Assembly (NCBI GenBank): GCA_019056805.1
Contig: DXJG01000002.1
Span: 285,103-349,102, forward strand
DNA from: Candidatus Baldrarchaeota archaeon
Lineage (GTDB): Archaea > Asgardarchaeota > Baldrarchaeia > Baldrarchaeales > DXJG01
DNA length: 64,000 nt
Direction: 5' to 3'
Every line of letters starts with the position of its first letter. The stretch's first letter is position 1. The translations under genes were made by a program, and so were the position numbers. This document shows, in pieces, positions 17,517 through 26,770 of the stretch. The notes under the pieces were generated by a model. The model was not told where the DNA came from. It saw nothing but the letters and a program-made list of their open reading frames with translations, and searched no databases.

Positions 17517-18069
17517 AATATTGGGAAGGAAAATACTGATAGTAGGAGATGTAGGAACTGGAAAAACAGCATTTACAGCTCAAATACTTAAAAAACTTAT
17601 TGATTCCGGATTAAAAAATGAAATTACAGTTATCGATATGGCTCCAAAAACTCTTTTTTTCTCTGGCAAACGAATTGGTGGAAGATTAGATGAATACACT
17701 AATCTTGTTAAAAAAGTAAAATATCTAGTTCCTACCGTTGTATATCCTCCTAGATTAGCCTCTAAAAACAGTAAAGAGCTTTTATATTTTGCAGAGGAAA
17801 ATTTAAGAAACATAGATCCCCTTATCAACAAATATCTAAAGAATCCAACTAAAATTCTCATAATTAATGACATCTCCATATATTTTCACGCAGGCGACCT
17901 ATCCAAGATACTTCAATGTATAAGTAAAGCTAAAACTTTCATAGCTAACAGTTATTATGGTGAAACTTTAAAGAACGATTTTGGAACGGGAATATCACGT
18001 AGAGAAAGAACCTTAATAGAGAAATTAATGAAATATATGGACAAAATAATTATGTTAAAGAAATATTAA
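17509..18069 (+). CDS. P-loop protein of unknown function
   Basis: This 186-residue protein has a Walker A motif (GDVGTGKTAFT near residue 12) and a Walker B-like strand, KILIINDISIYFHAG. An unusual conserved-looking patch is APKTLFFSGKRIGGRL. The GTG start at 17509 overlaps the thiW stop, which suggests translation coupling. No known thiamine role exists for such a protein, and it lacks the ABC signature that an ECF ATPase would need. It may be a regulator or chaperone ATPase. I do not recognise the family. Confidence 0.75.
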   Translation: MNEILGRKILIVGDVGTGKTAFTAQILKKLIDSGLKNEITVIDMAPKTLFFSGKRIGGRLDEYTNLVKKVKYLVPTVVYPPRLASKNSKELLYFAEENLRNIDPLINKYLKNPTKILIINDISIYFHAGDLSKILQCISKAKTFIANSYYGETLKNDFGTGISRRERTLIEKLMKYMDKIIMLKKY

Positions 18070-18357
18070 ATTGTTTTTAAGATTATTTTTAGAATTTAAT
18101 TAAAGTCATTTCTCCATGGAACATTGCAATTTGATTGAAAGAACTATATAAACAAATTTTAGTTGGAAAATAACTGGTCGTTTAGAGAGCATAAAGAACA
18201 TCTTATCAAATTTGACGTAATATAAGCCTTCGTAAATTGAAAAATTGGCAAAGTCTTAATACCGAAAATCAATAAAATAATTTATGGGGATGAAGAAAAA
18301 TTACTATGTACTTTTAAGTTAAAATCCTTAACTGTTAATTATCGATCGGTGATGGAT

Positions 18358-18927
18358 ATGAAGGTTTTAAACAAATTTATTGAAGAACTACTGAAACAAA
18401 CGCTTGAAAACATCAAAAAAATTGACGAAGAACAGGTTGAGAATGTTTTAAAAACATTGCAGAGTGCCAAACGAGTAATAACTGTTGGCATGGGTAGGTC
18501 TGCAGTAGTAGCAAGAGATTTTGCCATCAGACTTCTACAAGCAGGGTTTAATGTCTTAACGATTAGGGAAGATTTAATAGGGCTTACTCCTGTGATAAAA
18601 GGTAGGGACGATGTAGTCGTTGCTATTTCTGGATCCGGAGAAACGGAAGAAGTAATAACAATCTGTAAAGTTGCTAAGGAGAAAGGGGCAAAAGTAATTG
18701 CGGTAACATCTTTTCCAGACTCTAGACTGGGAAAACTAGCAGATCATATACTTTACATTGGTGGTAGAACGAAAAGGTGGAAATACAGAGACTTCTTAGA
18801 AAGAGAAGTTGAGGGAGAAAGAGAACCTATTTCGCCCTCAGGGTCTCTCTTCGAAGTAAGTTCAATCATAGTATTAGAAGGGTTGGTAGCAGAGCTTGTT
18901 TATTTAAAACAAGGTAGTGGAGGCTAA
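18358..18927 (+). CDS. SIS-domain sugar-phosphate isomerase, PHI-like
   Basis: This 189-residue protein has a single SIS domain. Key parts are VITVGMGRSAVVARDFAIRL, AISGSGETEEVITICKVAKE and the C-terminal SPSGSLFEVSSIIVLEGLVA. The last matches 6-phospho-3-hexuloisomerase, where the histidine and glutamate near the C-terminus act in catalysis. In archaea such enzymes make ribulose-5-phosphate from fructose-6-phosphate with a partner synthase, which is not seen here. ATG 18358 is preferred, with GGTGATGG just upstream. An insert at RTKRWKYRDFLEREVEGERE is longer than usual. Confidence 0.82.
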   Translation: MKVLNKFIEELLKQTLENIKKIDEEQVENVLKTLQSAKRVITVGMGRSAVVARDFAIRLLQAGFNVLTIREDLIGLTPVIKGRDDVVVAISGSGETEEVITICKVAKEKGAKVIAVTSFPDSRLGKLADHILYIGGRTKRWKYRDFLEREVEGEREPISPSGSLFEVSSIIVLEGLVAELVYLKQGSGG

Positions 18928-18931
18928 AACA

Positions 18932-19471
18932 TTGGGAAAAGTTAAGGAAACTATGAAAAAAATCCTACAGCTTTCAAATGAAGTAATAAGTGAATTAGAC
19001 AGTCTAACAGTTGAGAACTTTATTGAACAGTTAAATAAGGCTAAACGAGTATATACAGTCGGAGTGGGGTCACTTGGACTTATTGTTAAAGGATTTGTCA
19101 CAAAACTTATGTACCTAGGTTATGAAACTTACTTCATAGGCGAAACACTCATGCCGTCTCCCAGCAAGGATGATCTTCTCATAGCAGTATCAGAGAGTGG
19201 CGAAACAGACTACACGGTAAAGGCAACTCATATTGCAAAAAATCTCGGAGCAACCATCGTAGCTATAACATCCAATTCACAATCAACTCTGGGGAAACTA
19301 GCAGATCTAAACATAGAAATTAAATGGAAAGAACCGTCATCTAAAGAGAGGGGAGAATTAAAAGAAAGTACAGGTGAGATCTTAACACTTGACTCAAGCT
19401 TATTTGAAATTGCAACACTCGTGTTCTTAAACGCTATTGCCTCTGAACTAGCTAATAAACATCGAAAATAG
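18932..19471 (+). CDS. Second SIS-domain protein, tandem paralogue
   Basis: This 179-residue protein is a paralogue of the gene before it. The same blocks are visible: VYTVGVGSLGLIVKGFVTKL, AVSESGETDYTVKATHIAKN and TLDSSLFEIATLVFLNAIAS. The TTG start at 18932 is eight bases from GGAGG, which itself lies in the end of the first paralogue. The loop residues differ: SGSGET becomes SESGET, and GMGRSA becomes GVGSLG. The two may therefore form a heteromer or act on different sugar phosphates. The exact reaction is not known. Confidence 0.8.
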   Translation: MGKVKETMKKILQLSNEVISELDSLTVENFIEQLNKAKRVYTVGVGSLGLIVKGFVTKLMYLGYETYFIGETLMPSPSKDDLLIAVSESGETDYTVKATHIAKNLGATIVAITSNSQSTLGKLADLNIEIKWKEPSSKERGELKESTGEILTLDSSLFEIATLVFLNAIASELANKHRK

Positions 19472-19490
19472 AGAAAAGAATAGAAACAAA

Positions 19491-20828
19491 TCAACTATAT
19501 GCATATACTTTTTCTTCTAGGATTTCTATGATCTTTGATATATTAACCCTTTCTTGAACACCAGTTTTCATATTTTTTAAAACTACGAAACCTTCCTTAA
19601 GATCTTTCGGACCTACAATAATTACAAAAGGAATGTTTCTCTTATCAGCATACTCAAGAGACTTATCCAGCTTACGTCCCATTAACTCTACATCGGTAGC
19701 GATGTTTGCCCGTCTCAATTTTTGCGCAATTTTCATAGCTTCCAATCTTGCTTCTTCCTTTACAGGAGTAACATAAACCTTAGTTAACGTTTCCTCAACC
19801 TTCAAAACCTTATCATCCAATACTTCCATAATTCTCTCCACACCTAACGAAACACCCGTAGCAGGAACATGAGAACCACCATAAAGCTCAATTAAATTAT
19901 CATATCTACCTCCTCCAGCAATTGCAAGTCTAAACGGTTCTCCACCAACTTCCCCTTTCAAAATATATTCAAAAATAGGACCAGTATAATAATCTAGACC
20001 TCTCACAATACTCAAATCAATCTTAACATACTTACGAACATCATAAGCTTCTAAAATATTCAGAATACTTACTAATTCTTCTATACCCTCTTCCCCTATC
20101 TTTGACCCTCTCAAAAGACTTCTAGCCTTCTCAAGCACATCCATATCTTCACCAGTTATTGAAATAAACTCCAGTAGCTTCTCAGAAATTTCTCTAGATA
20201 CACCTCTTAAAGAAAGCTCTTTCATAACTCCTTCTAATCCTATTTTATCCAACTTATCAATAGCTCTAAATACATCTAAAACTTTGTCAGCGGGAACACC
20301 TACCTTAAGAGCCATACCTTCCAAAATTTTCCTGTTATTAAGTCTAACTTCGATATTCTTTAACCCTAAAGCCATAAGAGCATCTACAGCAACAGCAATT
20401 ACTTCAGCATCTGCATCAGGTAAAGATGAACCTGCAATATCCGCATCGGCCTGCCAAAACTCACGATATCTACCAGTTTGCGGTCTTTCATACCTCCAAA
20501 CACGCGCAATACAATACCTCTTAAAAGGCTTGGGAAGATTAGGATTTTGTGCTACAACTCTAGCGAAAGGCACGGTTAAATCAAACCTTAAACCCACGTC
20601 ACGCCCGCCTTTATCTTTAAATTTAAATATTTGCCTTTCTACATCTTCTCCACATTTTCTAGACAAAACTTCCCAGTATTCAATTGCAGGGGTTTCTAAA
20701 GGTTCAAATCCGTAACTTTCAAAAGTTTCCCTTATAATACGAAGCACCTTCTCTCTCCTTATCATCTCTTGCGGCAAGAAGTCTCTCATACCCCTTAAAG
20801 TCCTAAATTCCTTCAAGACACTCACCAT
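19491..20828 (-). CDS. hisS: Histidyl-tRNA synthetase
   Basis: This 445-residue class II synthetase charges tRNA-His. Motif 1 lies after RGMRDFLPQEM, motif 2 is around CIARVWRYERPQTGRYREF with the QADADI step, and the histidine-specific blocks are VRGLDYYTGPIFEY and AGGGRYDNLIELYGG. Motif 3 is in TGVSLGVERIMEVL. The C-terminal 90 residues form the anticodon-binding domain (KVYVTPVKEEARLEAMKIAQ). Start ATG 20828 gives the family length. It converges with the SIS gene. Confidence 0.96.
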   Translation of the reverse strand: MVSVLKEFRTLRGMRDFLPQEMIRREKVLRIIRETFESYGFEPLETPAIEYWEVLSRKCGEDVERQIFKFKDKGGRDVGLRFDLTVPFARVVAQNPNLPKPFKRYCIARVWRYERPQTGRYREFWQADADIAGSSLPDADAEVIAVAVDALMALGLKNIEVRLNNRKILEGMALKVGVPADKVLDVFRAIDKLDKIGLEGVMKELSLRGVSREISEKLLEFISITGEDMDVLEKARSLLRGSKIGEEGIEELVSILNILEAYDVRKYVKIDLSIVRGLDYYTGPIFEYILKGEVGGEPFRLAIAGGGRYDNLIELYGGSHVPATGVSLGVERIMEVLDDKVLKVEETLTKVYVTPVKEEARLEAMKIAQKLRRANIATDVELMGRKLDKSLEYADKRNIPFVIIVGPKDLKEGFVVLKNMKTGVQERVNISKIIEILEEKVYAYS

Positions 20829-21030
20829 CTTGGCAAACTTAACAATTAAATATACAATCCATATTTAAACTTCAAGCTATTCAATACGATCAGCATCAAG
20901 AAGACAAATAAAGCGTATAAAATTACCTAGTCAAATTAAAAAGTGAGAAATAATATCACCAATCTATAAAATCGAAATAATATCCATAGATGGGAGAGAC
21001 GTTTTATTCTAAAAATGTTCATGGTAAATT

Positions 21031-21444
21031 CTATTCTCCGATCACTTGAACTATTAATCGTCTAGACCTAGGTCTTACATCTAATTCGACGAACACTATT
21101 TGTTGCCAAGTCCCTAAAGTTAATGTTCCACCCACAATAGGCACCGACAAACTAGGACCTAGAATAGAGGCTCTCAGATGACTATGACCGTTAATAGGAT
21201 GTCTATAATGTCCAGTTTTTGGTACAAGTTTCTCTAAAATATCTTTAAAATCTTGAATAAGATTAGGTTCAAACTCTATCGTTGTAATAGCACCAGTTGC
21301 ACCTGGAATAAATATCGTAGCTACACCGTTCTTTATCCCAGAATCTCTAACAATATCTTCAACCATCCTAGTAATATCTACAATATCAATCTCACCTTTA
21401 GTATTAATTCGAATCTCATTTTTTACAACTTTCACCTCTTGCAC
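21031..21444 (-). CDS. YjbQ/UPF0047 family protein, first copy
   Basis: This 137-residue protein of the YjbQ family is sometimes annotated as a secondary thiamine-phosphate synthase. The motifs are GVATIFIPGATGAITTIEFE, RHPINGHSHLRASILGPSL and GTLTLGTWQQIVFVELDVRP. The conserved histidine trio around GHSHLRA forms a metal or phosphate site. In this copy the usual HTTAA is changed to GATGA, so a catalytic histidine of the family is missing here. The copy at 34063 keeps it. Its 3' neighbour is hisS, and its 5' end overlaps nth. Confidence 0.85.
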   Translation of the reverse strand: MQEVKVVKNEIRINTKGEIDIVDITRMVEDIVRDSGIKNGVATIFIPGATGAITTIEFEPNLIQDFKDILEKLVPKTGHYRHPINGHSHLRASILGPSLSVPIVGGTLTLGTWQQIVFVELDVRPRSRRLIVQVIGE

Positions 21445-22105
21445 CCCTTTTTAATTTATGATAAAATGCACAAAACTTTGAGATAGAACATTTATCACAT
21501 AAAGGTTTCCCGCTCTTACAAACATTTCTGCCATGCATGATCAAGAGCACATGGGCAACAGCATATTTCTCATGAGGAAGACCTTTTTCCCAAGCACGTC
21601 TAATATCTTCATACCCCGCCTTATCTCCAACTATTCCAATTCTCTTAGAAATTCTCACAATATGCGTGTCAACAGGGAAAACAGGTTTGCCGGCGGCGAA
21701 CAATAAAACAACATCAGCAGTCTTAAAACCGACTCCAGGAAGACCCAGAAACTCCTTTCTAGCCTCATTTAAAGACAAATTTAAAATTCTATTTAAATCG
21801 CCGCCAAATCTCTCTACTATAACCTTAGCAATTTCTTTAATCCTAACACTTTTCATATTGTACAAACCAGCAATTCTAATGCATTCTTTAATATCTTCAA
21901 TACTAGCCTTGGCGAGGGCATACGGGCTAATTCCAATTTTATTTTCCAATCTTTCGATTGCTTCTTTTACATTCATCCAATTAGTTCTTTGAGAAAGAAT
22001 TGTAGAAATCAATATTTTAAATGGATCGCGTGTTTCCCATCTCCAAGGAACATATATTTTCTCCAAAACTCTAACGATACTGCTCAAATTCTTTTTGTCT
22101 TCCAT
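21416..22105 (-). CDS. nth: Endonuclease III-type DNA glycosylase/AP lyase
   Basis: This protein of 229 residues belongs to the HhH-GPD family and would remove oxidised pyrimidines and cut the abasic site. The helix-hairpin-helix with the catalytic lysine is LGLPGVGFKTADVVL. The catalytic aspartate follows in FPVDTHIVRISKRIG. Four cysteines in CKSGKPLCDKCSISKFC (spacing 6-2-5) bind a 4Fe-4S cluster. ATG 22105 has GGTG upstream and is preferred to 22120. The end overlaps the YjbQ gene by 29 nt. Confidence 0.93.
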   Translation of the reverse strand: MEDKKNLSSIVRVLEKIYVPWRWETRDPFKILISTILSQRTNWMNVKEAIERLENKIGISPYALAKASIEDIKECIRIAGLYNMKSVRIKEIAKVIVERFGGDLNRILNLSLNEARKEFLGLPGVGFKTADVVLLFAAGKPVFPVDTHIVRISKRIGIVGDKAGYEDIRRAWEKGLPHEKYAVAHVLLIMHGRNVCKSGKPLCDKCSISKFCAFYHKLKRGARGESCKK

Positions 22106-22240
22106 TGCAACACCACGCAAAGATAATAAATAACATTACACACACTTAAATTAATAACATAACAACATCATAATACATTCTATATCAAAATAGACTCGTA
22201 TTCGAACTGTACAGTTCCTTGCAATTAAAACTAAATTAAA

Positions 22241-23104
22241 GTGTGGAAGAGAATAATGTACCAAATCATATCACTCTTAATTCTCACTGTACTCGGCATA
22301 TTTTCTCTTGTTCATGGTCTTGAATCTGAAACTAGGAAAGATAAAAGAGAAATATTTTCTTCTCTGCTTGCAGCCTTTATACTTTTCTATCTAGCACTTT
22401 ATATTTACCTAAATTTTACAAATCTAATTTTATTGACTATAACTCTAAGTATACCCATAACTATTATTTCTGTCCTATTTCTGAATATCCTTAAACCTCC
22501 AATTCAAAAATTAAAGTCACATGTAGAAAAATACGTAAAGGATAGCAAAACAAGAGAAGTACTTCGAAAATTCTTTCATCTTCTCTCCTTAATTCTCATT
22601 ATAACCTACACATACCTGGGCGAAGAAATAACTATCCAAATAACCTACCTTGCTCTTATTTTTTTCTATCTCACAGATATCCTAAGATTTTGGATGCCAA
22701 AATATTACCCCTTTTCGGTTATAGCTGACCTAGTTTTAAGAAAGGAAGAAACACAAAAAATAGGGCCTCACACCTACTATGTTATTAGTACAAGCTTAAC
22801 CCTCGTGTTATTTTCCACCTATACGGCTGTAATTGCACTGATGGCAGCAGCTATAGGGGATGCTTCAGCAGCGATAGTAGGGAAAACCGTAGGGAAACAT
22901 AAATTACCGTGGAAAAAGGAAAAAACCGTAGAAGGGTCAATAGCAGCTTTTGCAACAACTTTCATTGCTCTCACTCCATTTATAACTATAGAAAAAGCTT
23001 TACTAGGAGCATTACTACTCTTAACCATAGACATCATAGATCCGCCTATAAATGACAATCTTATCAATGGAATAGCGATAGCAACAGGTATAACATTATT
23101 ATAG
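22241..23104 (+). CDS. CTP-dependent lipid kinase (dolichol/phytol kinase family)
   Basis: This 287-residue membrane protein has about eight helices. The C-terminal part has the family signature: AAAIGDASAAIVGKTVGKHK, then KEKTVEGSIAAF, and late DIIDPPINDNL. These enzymes phosphorylate isoprenoid alcohols with CTP. In archaea that would feed dolichol phosphate for protein glycosylation or archaeol recycling. The start is GTG at 22241, or ATG at 22256, and neither has a strong ribosome site. Confidence 0.8.
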   Translation: MWKRIMYQIISLLILTVLGIFSLVHGLESETRKDKREIFSSLLAAFILFYLALYIYLNFTNLILLTITLSIPITIISVLFLNILKPPIQKLKSHVEKYVKDSKTREVLRKFFHLLSLILIITYTYLGEEITIQITYLALIFFYLTDILRFWMPKYYPFSVIADLVLRKEETQKIGPHTYYVISTSLTLVLFSTYTAVIALMAAAIGDASAAIVGKTVGKHKLPWKKEKTVEGSIAAFATTFIALTPFITIEKALLGALLLLTIDIIDPPINDNLINGIAIATGITLL

Positions 23105-23163
23105 TCAACTTAACAACCCTATGATTCTCATGAACTTCTATAATGTAGCAATTTAATTTGTAA

Positions 23164-23952
23164 GTATCTTTCAGAGTTAACAAAAAAGTTAGTAGAGAGG
23201 ATGCTAGAAAGATTGTAAATTGTATTAGAAAAGAACTGGAAGAGGAAGACGAGCTGAGAGAGAAAATTTATTCCGCTGTAGTTTTTGGATCCTTTGCGAG
23301 AGGAGACTTTATCTCTGGGGTTAGTGATTTAGATTTCTATGTAGTTTTTAATAATATGAGCAATGTTGAGATTGAGAGAGCTGTAGAATTGATGCATAAT
23401 ATTATTAGAAAATGTGAAAAGGAACATAAGATGGAGGGATTCGTTGACTTTGCCTGGAGCCTCCTCAGCGAAATAGAAGACCCACTTAAGAAAGGATACC
23501 CCTTTAAGTTCCTTACAATATATGTTGACGATTTTATTGAGAATCACATAATCATATATGGTGAGGATTTCACATCAAGAATTAGAAGGTACGATTTTAA
23601 CAAGCTTGTCTGTTGGAGAATTAAAAGAATAAAAGAATTGTTAAAGGCTAGGAGTCAGGATTTAAAAATGATAAAGATTATTTGCGGTGAAGCACTAAGA
23701 CTGCTAGCTTTGGCCTATGGAGCCAAGAATTTATCTAAGAAAGAGATAGCTCATGTTTTGGATAACTTAGTTCCAGAATTTCCCACAAAAACATATACAC
23801 TGAGGATATGGAAGTATTATTTGAAAGGCAAAGAATTAGATGAAGAACTCATTAATTTCATTCCTAAAACTATGGGTGAAGCGTTAAAGCTTGTAAGTGT
23901 AAAGTTTAATTGTCAACATGAAGCTAAGAACCAAGCCACAAGAAAGATGTAA
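23164..23952 (+). CDS. Nucleotidyltransferase-domain protein, start codon unclear
   Basis: The open frame runs from 23164 to TAA at 23950-23952 and contains a MNT-type nucleotidyltransferase site, VVFGSFARGDFISGVSDLDF, at about 23284-23340. That site lies upstream of the first ATG (23356). No ATG, GTG or TTG exists in this frame between the preceding stop (23161) and the site. An ATG at 23201 after GAGAGG is in another frame and stops after five codons. Either a base is missing near 23205, or the gene has decayed, or a rare start is used. The C-terminal 110 residues are helical (KRIKELLKARSQDLKMIKII) and may be a HEPN-like domain. The substrate is unknown. Confidence 0.6.
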   Translation, partial: VSFRVNKKVSREDARKIVNCIRKELEEEDELREKIYSAVVFGSFARGDFISGVSDLDFYVVFNNMSNVEIERAVELMHNIIRKCEKEHKMEGFVDFAWSLLSEIEDPLKKGYPFKFLTIYVDDFIENHIIIYGEDFTSRIRRYDFNKLVCWRIKRIKELLKARSQDLKMIKIICGEALRLLALAYGAKNLSKKEIAHVLDNLVPEFPTKTYTLRIWKYYLKGKELDEELINFIPKTMGEALKLVSVKFNCQHEAKNQATRKM

Positions 23953-24102
23953 AAACACAAGAACGAGTAGGAAGATAAGACTACATTATCCTTTCCTTCC
24001 ACATAATAAGTTGACAACTCATCTTACGTAATCTTTAAATAATAATTAAAAAGTTCAATTCTAACCGTAAACCCTATTCCGCTCACGTCATTAAGAGATA
24101 AC

Positions 24103-24119
24103 AAGTCATTATATGACTT
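24103..24119. promoter_or_regulatory. Inverted repeat upstream of the EF-2 gene
   Basis: AAGTCAT and ATGACTT form a perfect 7-bp inverted repeat with a 3-nt spacer, about 70 bases before ATG 24191. It could be an operator or part of the leader RNA. No TATA box is clear next to it, so the role is open. Confidence 0.35.
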
Positions 24120-24190
24120 CGAATTTTATGAAATCACAAACCTTAAAATCATTACATTCAAAATAAAACTATAAGACGGGAGTGAAACAC

Positions 24191-26401
24191 ATGGTAAGAA
24201 TAAAACAACCAGAGGAAGTAGTTGAACTAGTAACAAGAGGACCCTTTGAAACAAAACGAATATTCAGCATAGTTGCTCACATAGACCATGGAAAAACCAC
24301 CACAACAGACTATCTATTAAGAAGAGCAGGACTTATGTCTTTTGATGCTGCAGGACAAGTACTAATGACAGACTACGATGAAGAGGAACAACAAAGAGGA
24401 ATAACTATATTCACCTCAGTAGTAAACTTAAGCTACGAATACAATGGCAGAAACTACATATTTCAAATTAATGACACACCAGGACACATATCCTTCACAG
24501 GAGAAGTATCAAGAGCACTAAGAGCTAGCGATGGAGCAATAATTCTAGTAGATGCATTAGAAGGGGTAATGACACAAACAGAAACAAACATACGCTTATC
24601 AGTAGGGGAAGAACTTTGCAAACCCGTACTATTCATTAACAAAGTTGACAGATTAATCAGCGAACTCAGGTTGCAACCCAAAGATGTTGGACAAAAACTA
24701 GATAAAATAGTTAAAAAAGTGAACAGCATTATTAGAAAGGTAGCACCGCCACAATTCCAAAAAGAATGGCAAGTATCATTCCAAAAGGGAACAGTAGCAA
24801 TAGGATCAGCAAAACATGGATGGGGCTTCACTATTGACATACTCAAAGAAAAAGGGATCGATGCTAACATCATATTTCAAAAATATAAAGATGGGGAGGT
24901 CGACTGGCTTAGAAAAAACCTACCATTAGATGATGCGCTACTAAGAATGGTTATTCATCACCTGCCAGACCCAAAAACTGCACAAAAATATAGAATACCA
25001 AAAATATGGACAGGAGATATAAACACACCAGAAGGACAAGCACTCATAAACTGCGATCCCAACGGACCTCTAATAGGTATGATTACCAAGATATTCATTC
25101 ATCCTAAAACAAAAAGACCTACGGTAATAGGACGTATATTCTCAGGAACCCTAAAAACAGGAGAAGAAATCTATTTTGTAAACCAAAAGAGTACCACAAG
25201 AGTACGAAGACTAGGAGTTATGGAAATAACAGACCTACTAGACGTAGAAGAAATACCCGCAGGAAACTTATTTGCAATCTACGGCCTTCTATGTCCCGCT
25301 GGGGAAACCTTCATCAGGCCTGGTAGTAGCATTCCAGTTTTTGAACAAATCAAATATGTAGCAGAACCAGTAGTATCAAGAAAAATAGAACCAGTGGATC
25401 CACAAGACCTTGCAAAACTAGGAGAAGTAGTAAAAATGTGGGTCTCAGCAGATCCAACAGCTTCCTTCTATCTAGATCAAGAAGCAAGACAATACATACT
25501 ATCCGGAATCGACCCGTTACAGATAGAAATTCTTACAAAACGAATAAACGAGCAAGTACCAATAAGAGTTTCTCCGCCGATCATTGTGTACCGTGAAGTG
25601 CCAACTAAAAGAGGAATGGAAGTCCATACAAAATCACCCAATACACACAATAAACTAAAACTCTACATAGAACCATTAAGCAAAGAAACCATAGAACTAA
25701 TAAGACAAAGAAAAATCTGGGCAGAACAAGACAAAAAAGAAAGAGCAAGAATACTAAGAGAAATAGGATGGGACGCCCACGAAGCAAGAGGCATATGGGA
25801 CATATGGGGAAACAATATACTTGTAGACATGACAAAAGGAGTACAAAGACTAGACAGAATAAAAGCTTACGTCATAGCGGCATGGAGAGACTGGTGTACA
25901 AATGCTACCCTTGCCCAAGAACCAGCAATGGGAGTAAAAGCCGTAATAACAGACGCTGTTGTACACGTAGATCCAGCACACACGGGGATGGGACAAATAG
26001 CACCAATGACACATGCAGCACTACACATAAGCTTCCTGACAGCCAATCCCAAACTATACGAACCAATACTAAAAATAGACATAAAAGCTCCAAGCGATAT
26101 GCAAGGAACCGTAATCAGAATACTAACCCAGCATCGAGGAGTCGTTACAAACGTAGTTATCGAAGAAGACTGGGTTACAATTCAAGGAAACATTCCAACC
26201 GCAGAAACACTAGGAATCGCGGACGAATTCAGATCAGCAACCGCTGGAAAAGCATTTTGGGGCTATGAGTTCCTAGAATTCAGACCAGTACCAGAAAACA
26301 TGCAGGAACAGCTCATCTTAGAAATCAGGAAAAGAAAAGGCTTACCAACACAACTACCGACACCAAAACTCTGGGAAAGACTGATATACGCGCGTTCATA
26401 A
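24191..26401 (+). CDS. Translation elongation factor EF-2
   Basis: This GTPase of 736 residues moves tRNA and mRNA through the ribosome. G motifs are AHIDHGKTTTT, the DTPGH switch and NKVDR. The C-terminus ENMQEQLILEIRKRKGLP is typical of archaeal EF-2. ATG 24191 lies after GGGAG; GTG 24182 is inside that site. The diphthamide loop is odd. Family members read HEDAIHRGPAQ, but here it is HVDPAHTGMGQ (His at about residue 597). The modified histidine is kept while the arginine and the glutamate are lost. Asgard archaea can carry two EF-2 copies, so this may be a divergent paralogue or a factor used without diphthamide. Confidence 0.94.
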   Translation: MVRIKQPEEVVELVTRGPFETKRIFSIVAHIDHGKTTTTDYLLRRAGLMSFDAAGQVLMTDYDEEEQQRGITIFTSVVNLSYEYNGRNYIFQINDTPGHISFTGEVSRALRASDGAIILVDALEGVMTQTETNIRLSVGEELCKPVLFINKVDRLISELRLQPKDVGQKLDKIVKKVNSIIRKVAPPQFQKEWQVSFQKGTVAIGSAKHGWGFTIDILKEKGIDANIIFQKYKDGEVDWLRKNLPLDDALLRMVIHHLPDPKTAQKYRIPKIWTGDINTPEGQALINCDPNGPLIGMITKIFIHPKTKRPTVIGRIFSGTLKTGEEIYFVNQKSTTRVRRLGVMEITDLLDVEEIPAGNLFAIYGLLCPAGETFIRPGSSIPVFEQIKYVAEPVVSRKIEPVDPQDLAKLGEVVKMWVSADPTASFYLDQEARQYILSGIDPLQIEILTKRINEQVPIRVSPPIIVYREVPTKRGMEVHTKSPNTHNKLKLYIEPLSKETIELIRQRKIWAEQDKKERARILREIGWDAHEARGIWDIWGNNILVDMTKGVQRLDRIKAYVIAAWRDWCTNATLAQEPAMGVKAVITDAVVHVDPAHTGMGQIAPMTHAALHISFLTANPKLYEPILKIDIKAPSDMQGTVIRILTQHRGVVTNVVIEEDWVTIQGNIPTAETLGIADEFRSATAGKAFWGYEFLEFRPVPENMQEQLILEIRKRKGLPTQLPTPKLWERLIYARS

Positions 26402-26770
26402 ATCAACAACTTTTAACGTCTAAAACATCAAAATACACAAACAAGGAGGAATTTTTTCCTCTAATTTCATATTTTAAATTCCAATATTTAGAGAGTAGTT
26501 GATTTTAGATTTTCTAAACGAGAAATTCTTGTTATTTCTGTAACAAGAACCCATTTCTTGACTAAGATTAAGTTTTTAATTATTTTACCCTGGTAGTAGA
26601 GTTTTTGCCTAAAAGTACTTCATTATACCTTGATATGTTAAGATTTAGGTCAACGGTTATCCTGTAAATATAATAAGTTTTATGTAGACCTTTACTTCAA
26701 TTAGAACTCAAGAGACAGAAATAATACGATACTGATTAAAAATTCATGTTTATTGTTGCGAGGGATGGTT
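26402..26770. other. Gene-free gap after EF-2
   Basis: No convincing ORF or RNA is seen here. A weak hairpin, GAGGAA-TTTT-TTCCTC at 26446-26461, follows the EF-2 stop by about 45 nt and could mark the transcript end. The remainder is AT-rich and leads into the broken agmatinase. Confidence 0.4.

Noticed and set aside
22195-22215. TTCGAAC resembling a tRNA T loop
   Set aside because: No matching stem and no acceptor or anticodon arm nearby.
23161-23177. GTAAGT...TTTCAG resembling a spliceosomal intron before the nucleotidyltransferase
   Set aside because: Only 15 nt long, no branch point or spliceosome in archaea, and removal gives no start codon. Chance match.
26446-26461. GAGGAA/TTCCTC hairpin as a strong terminator
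   Set aside because: Only 6 bp and not followed by a T run; kept only as a weak mark of the EF-2 end.
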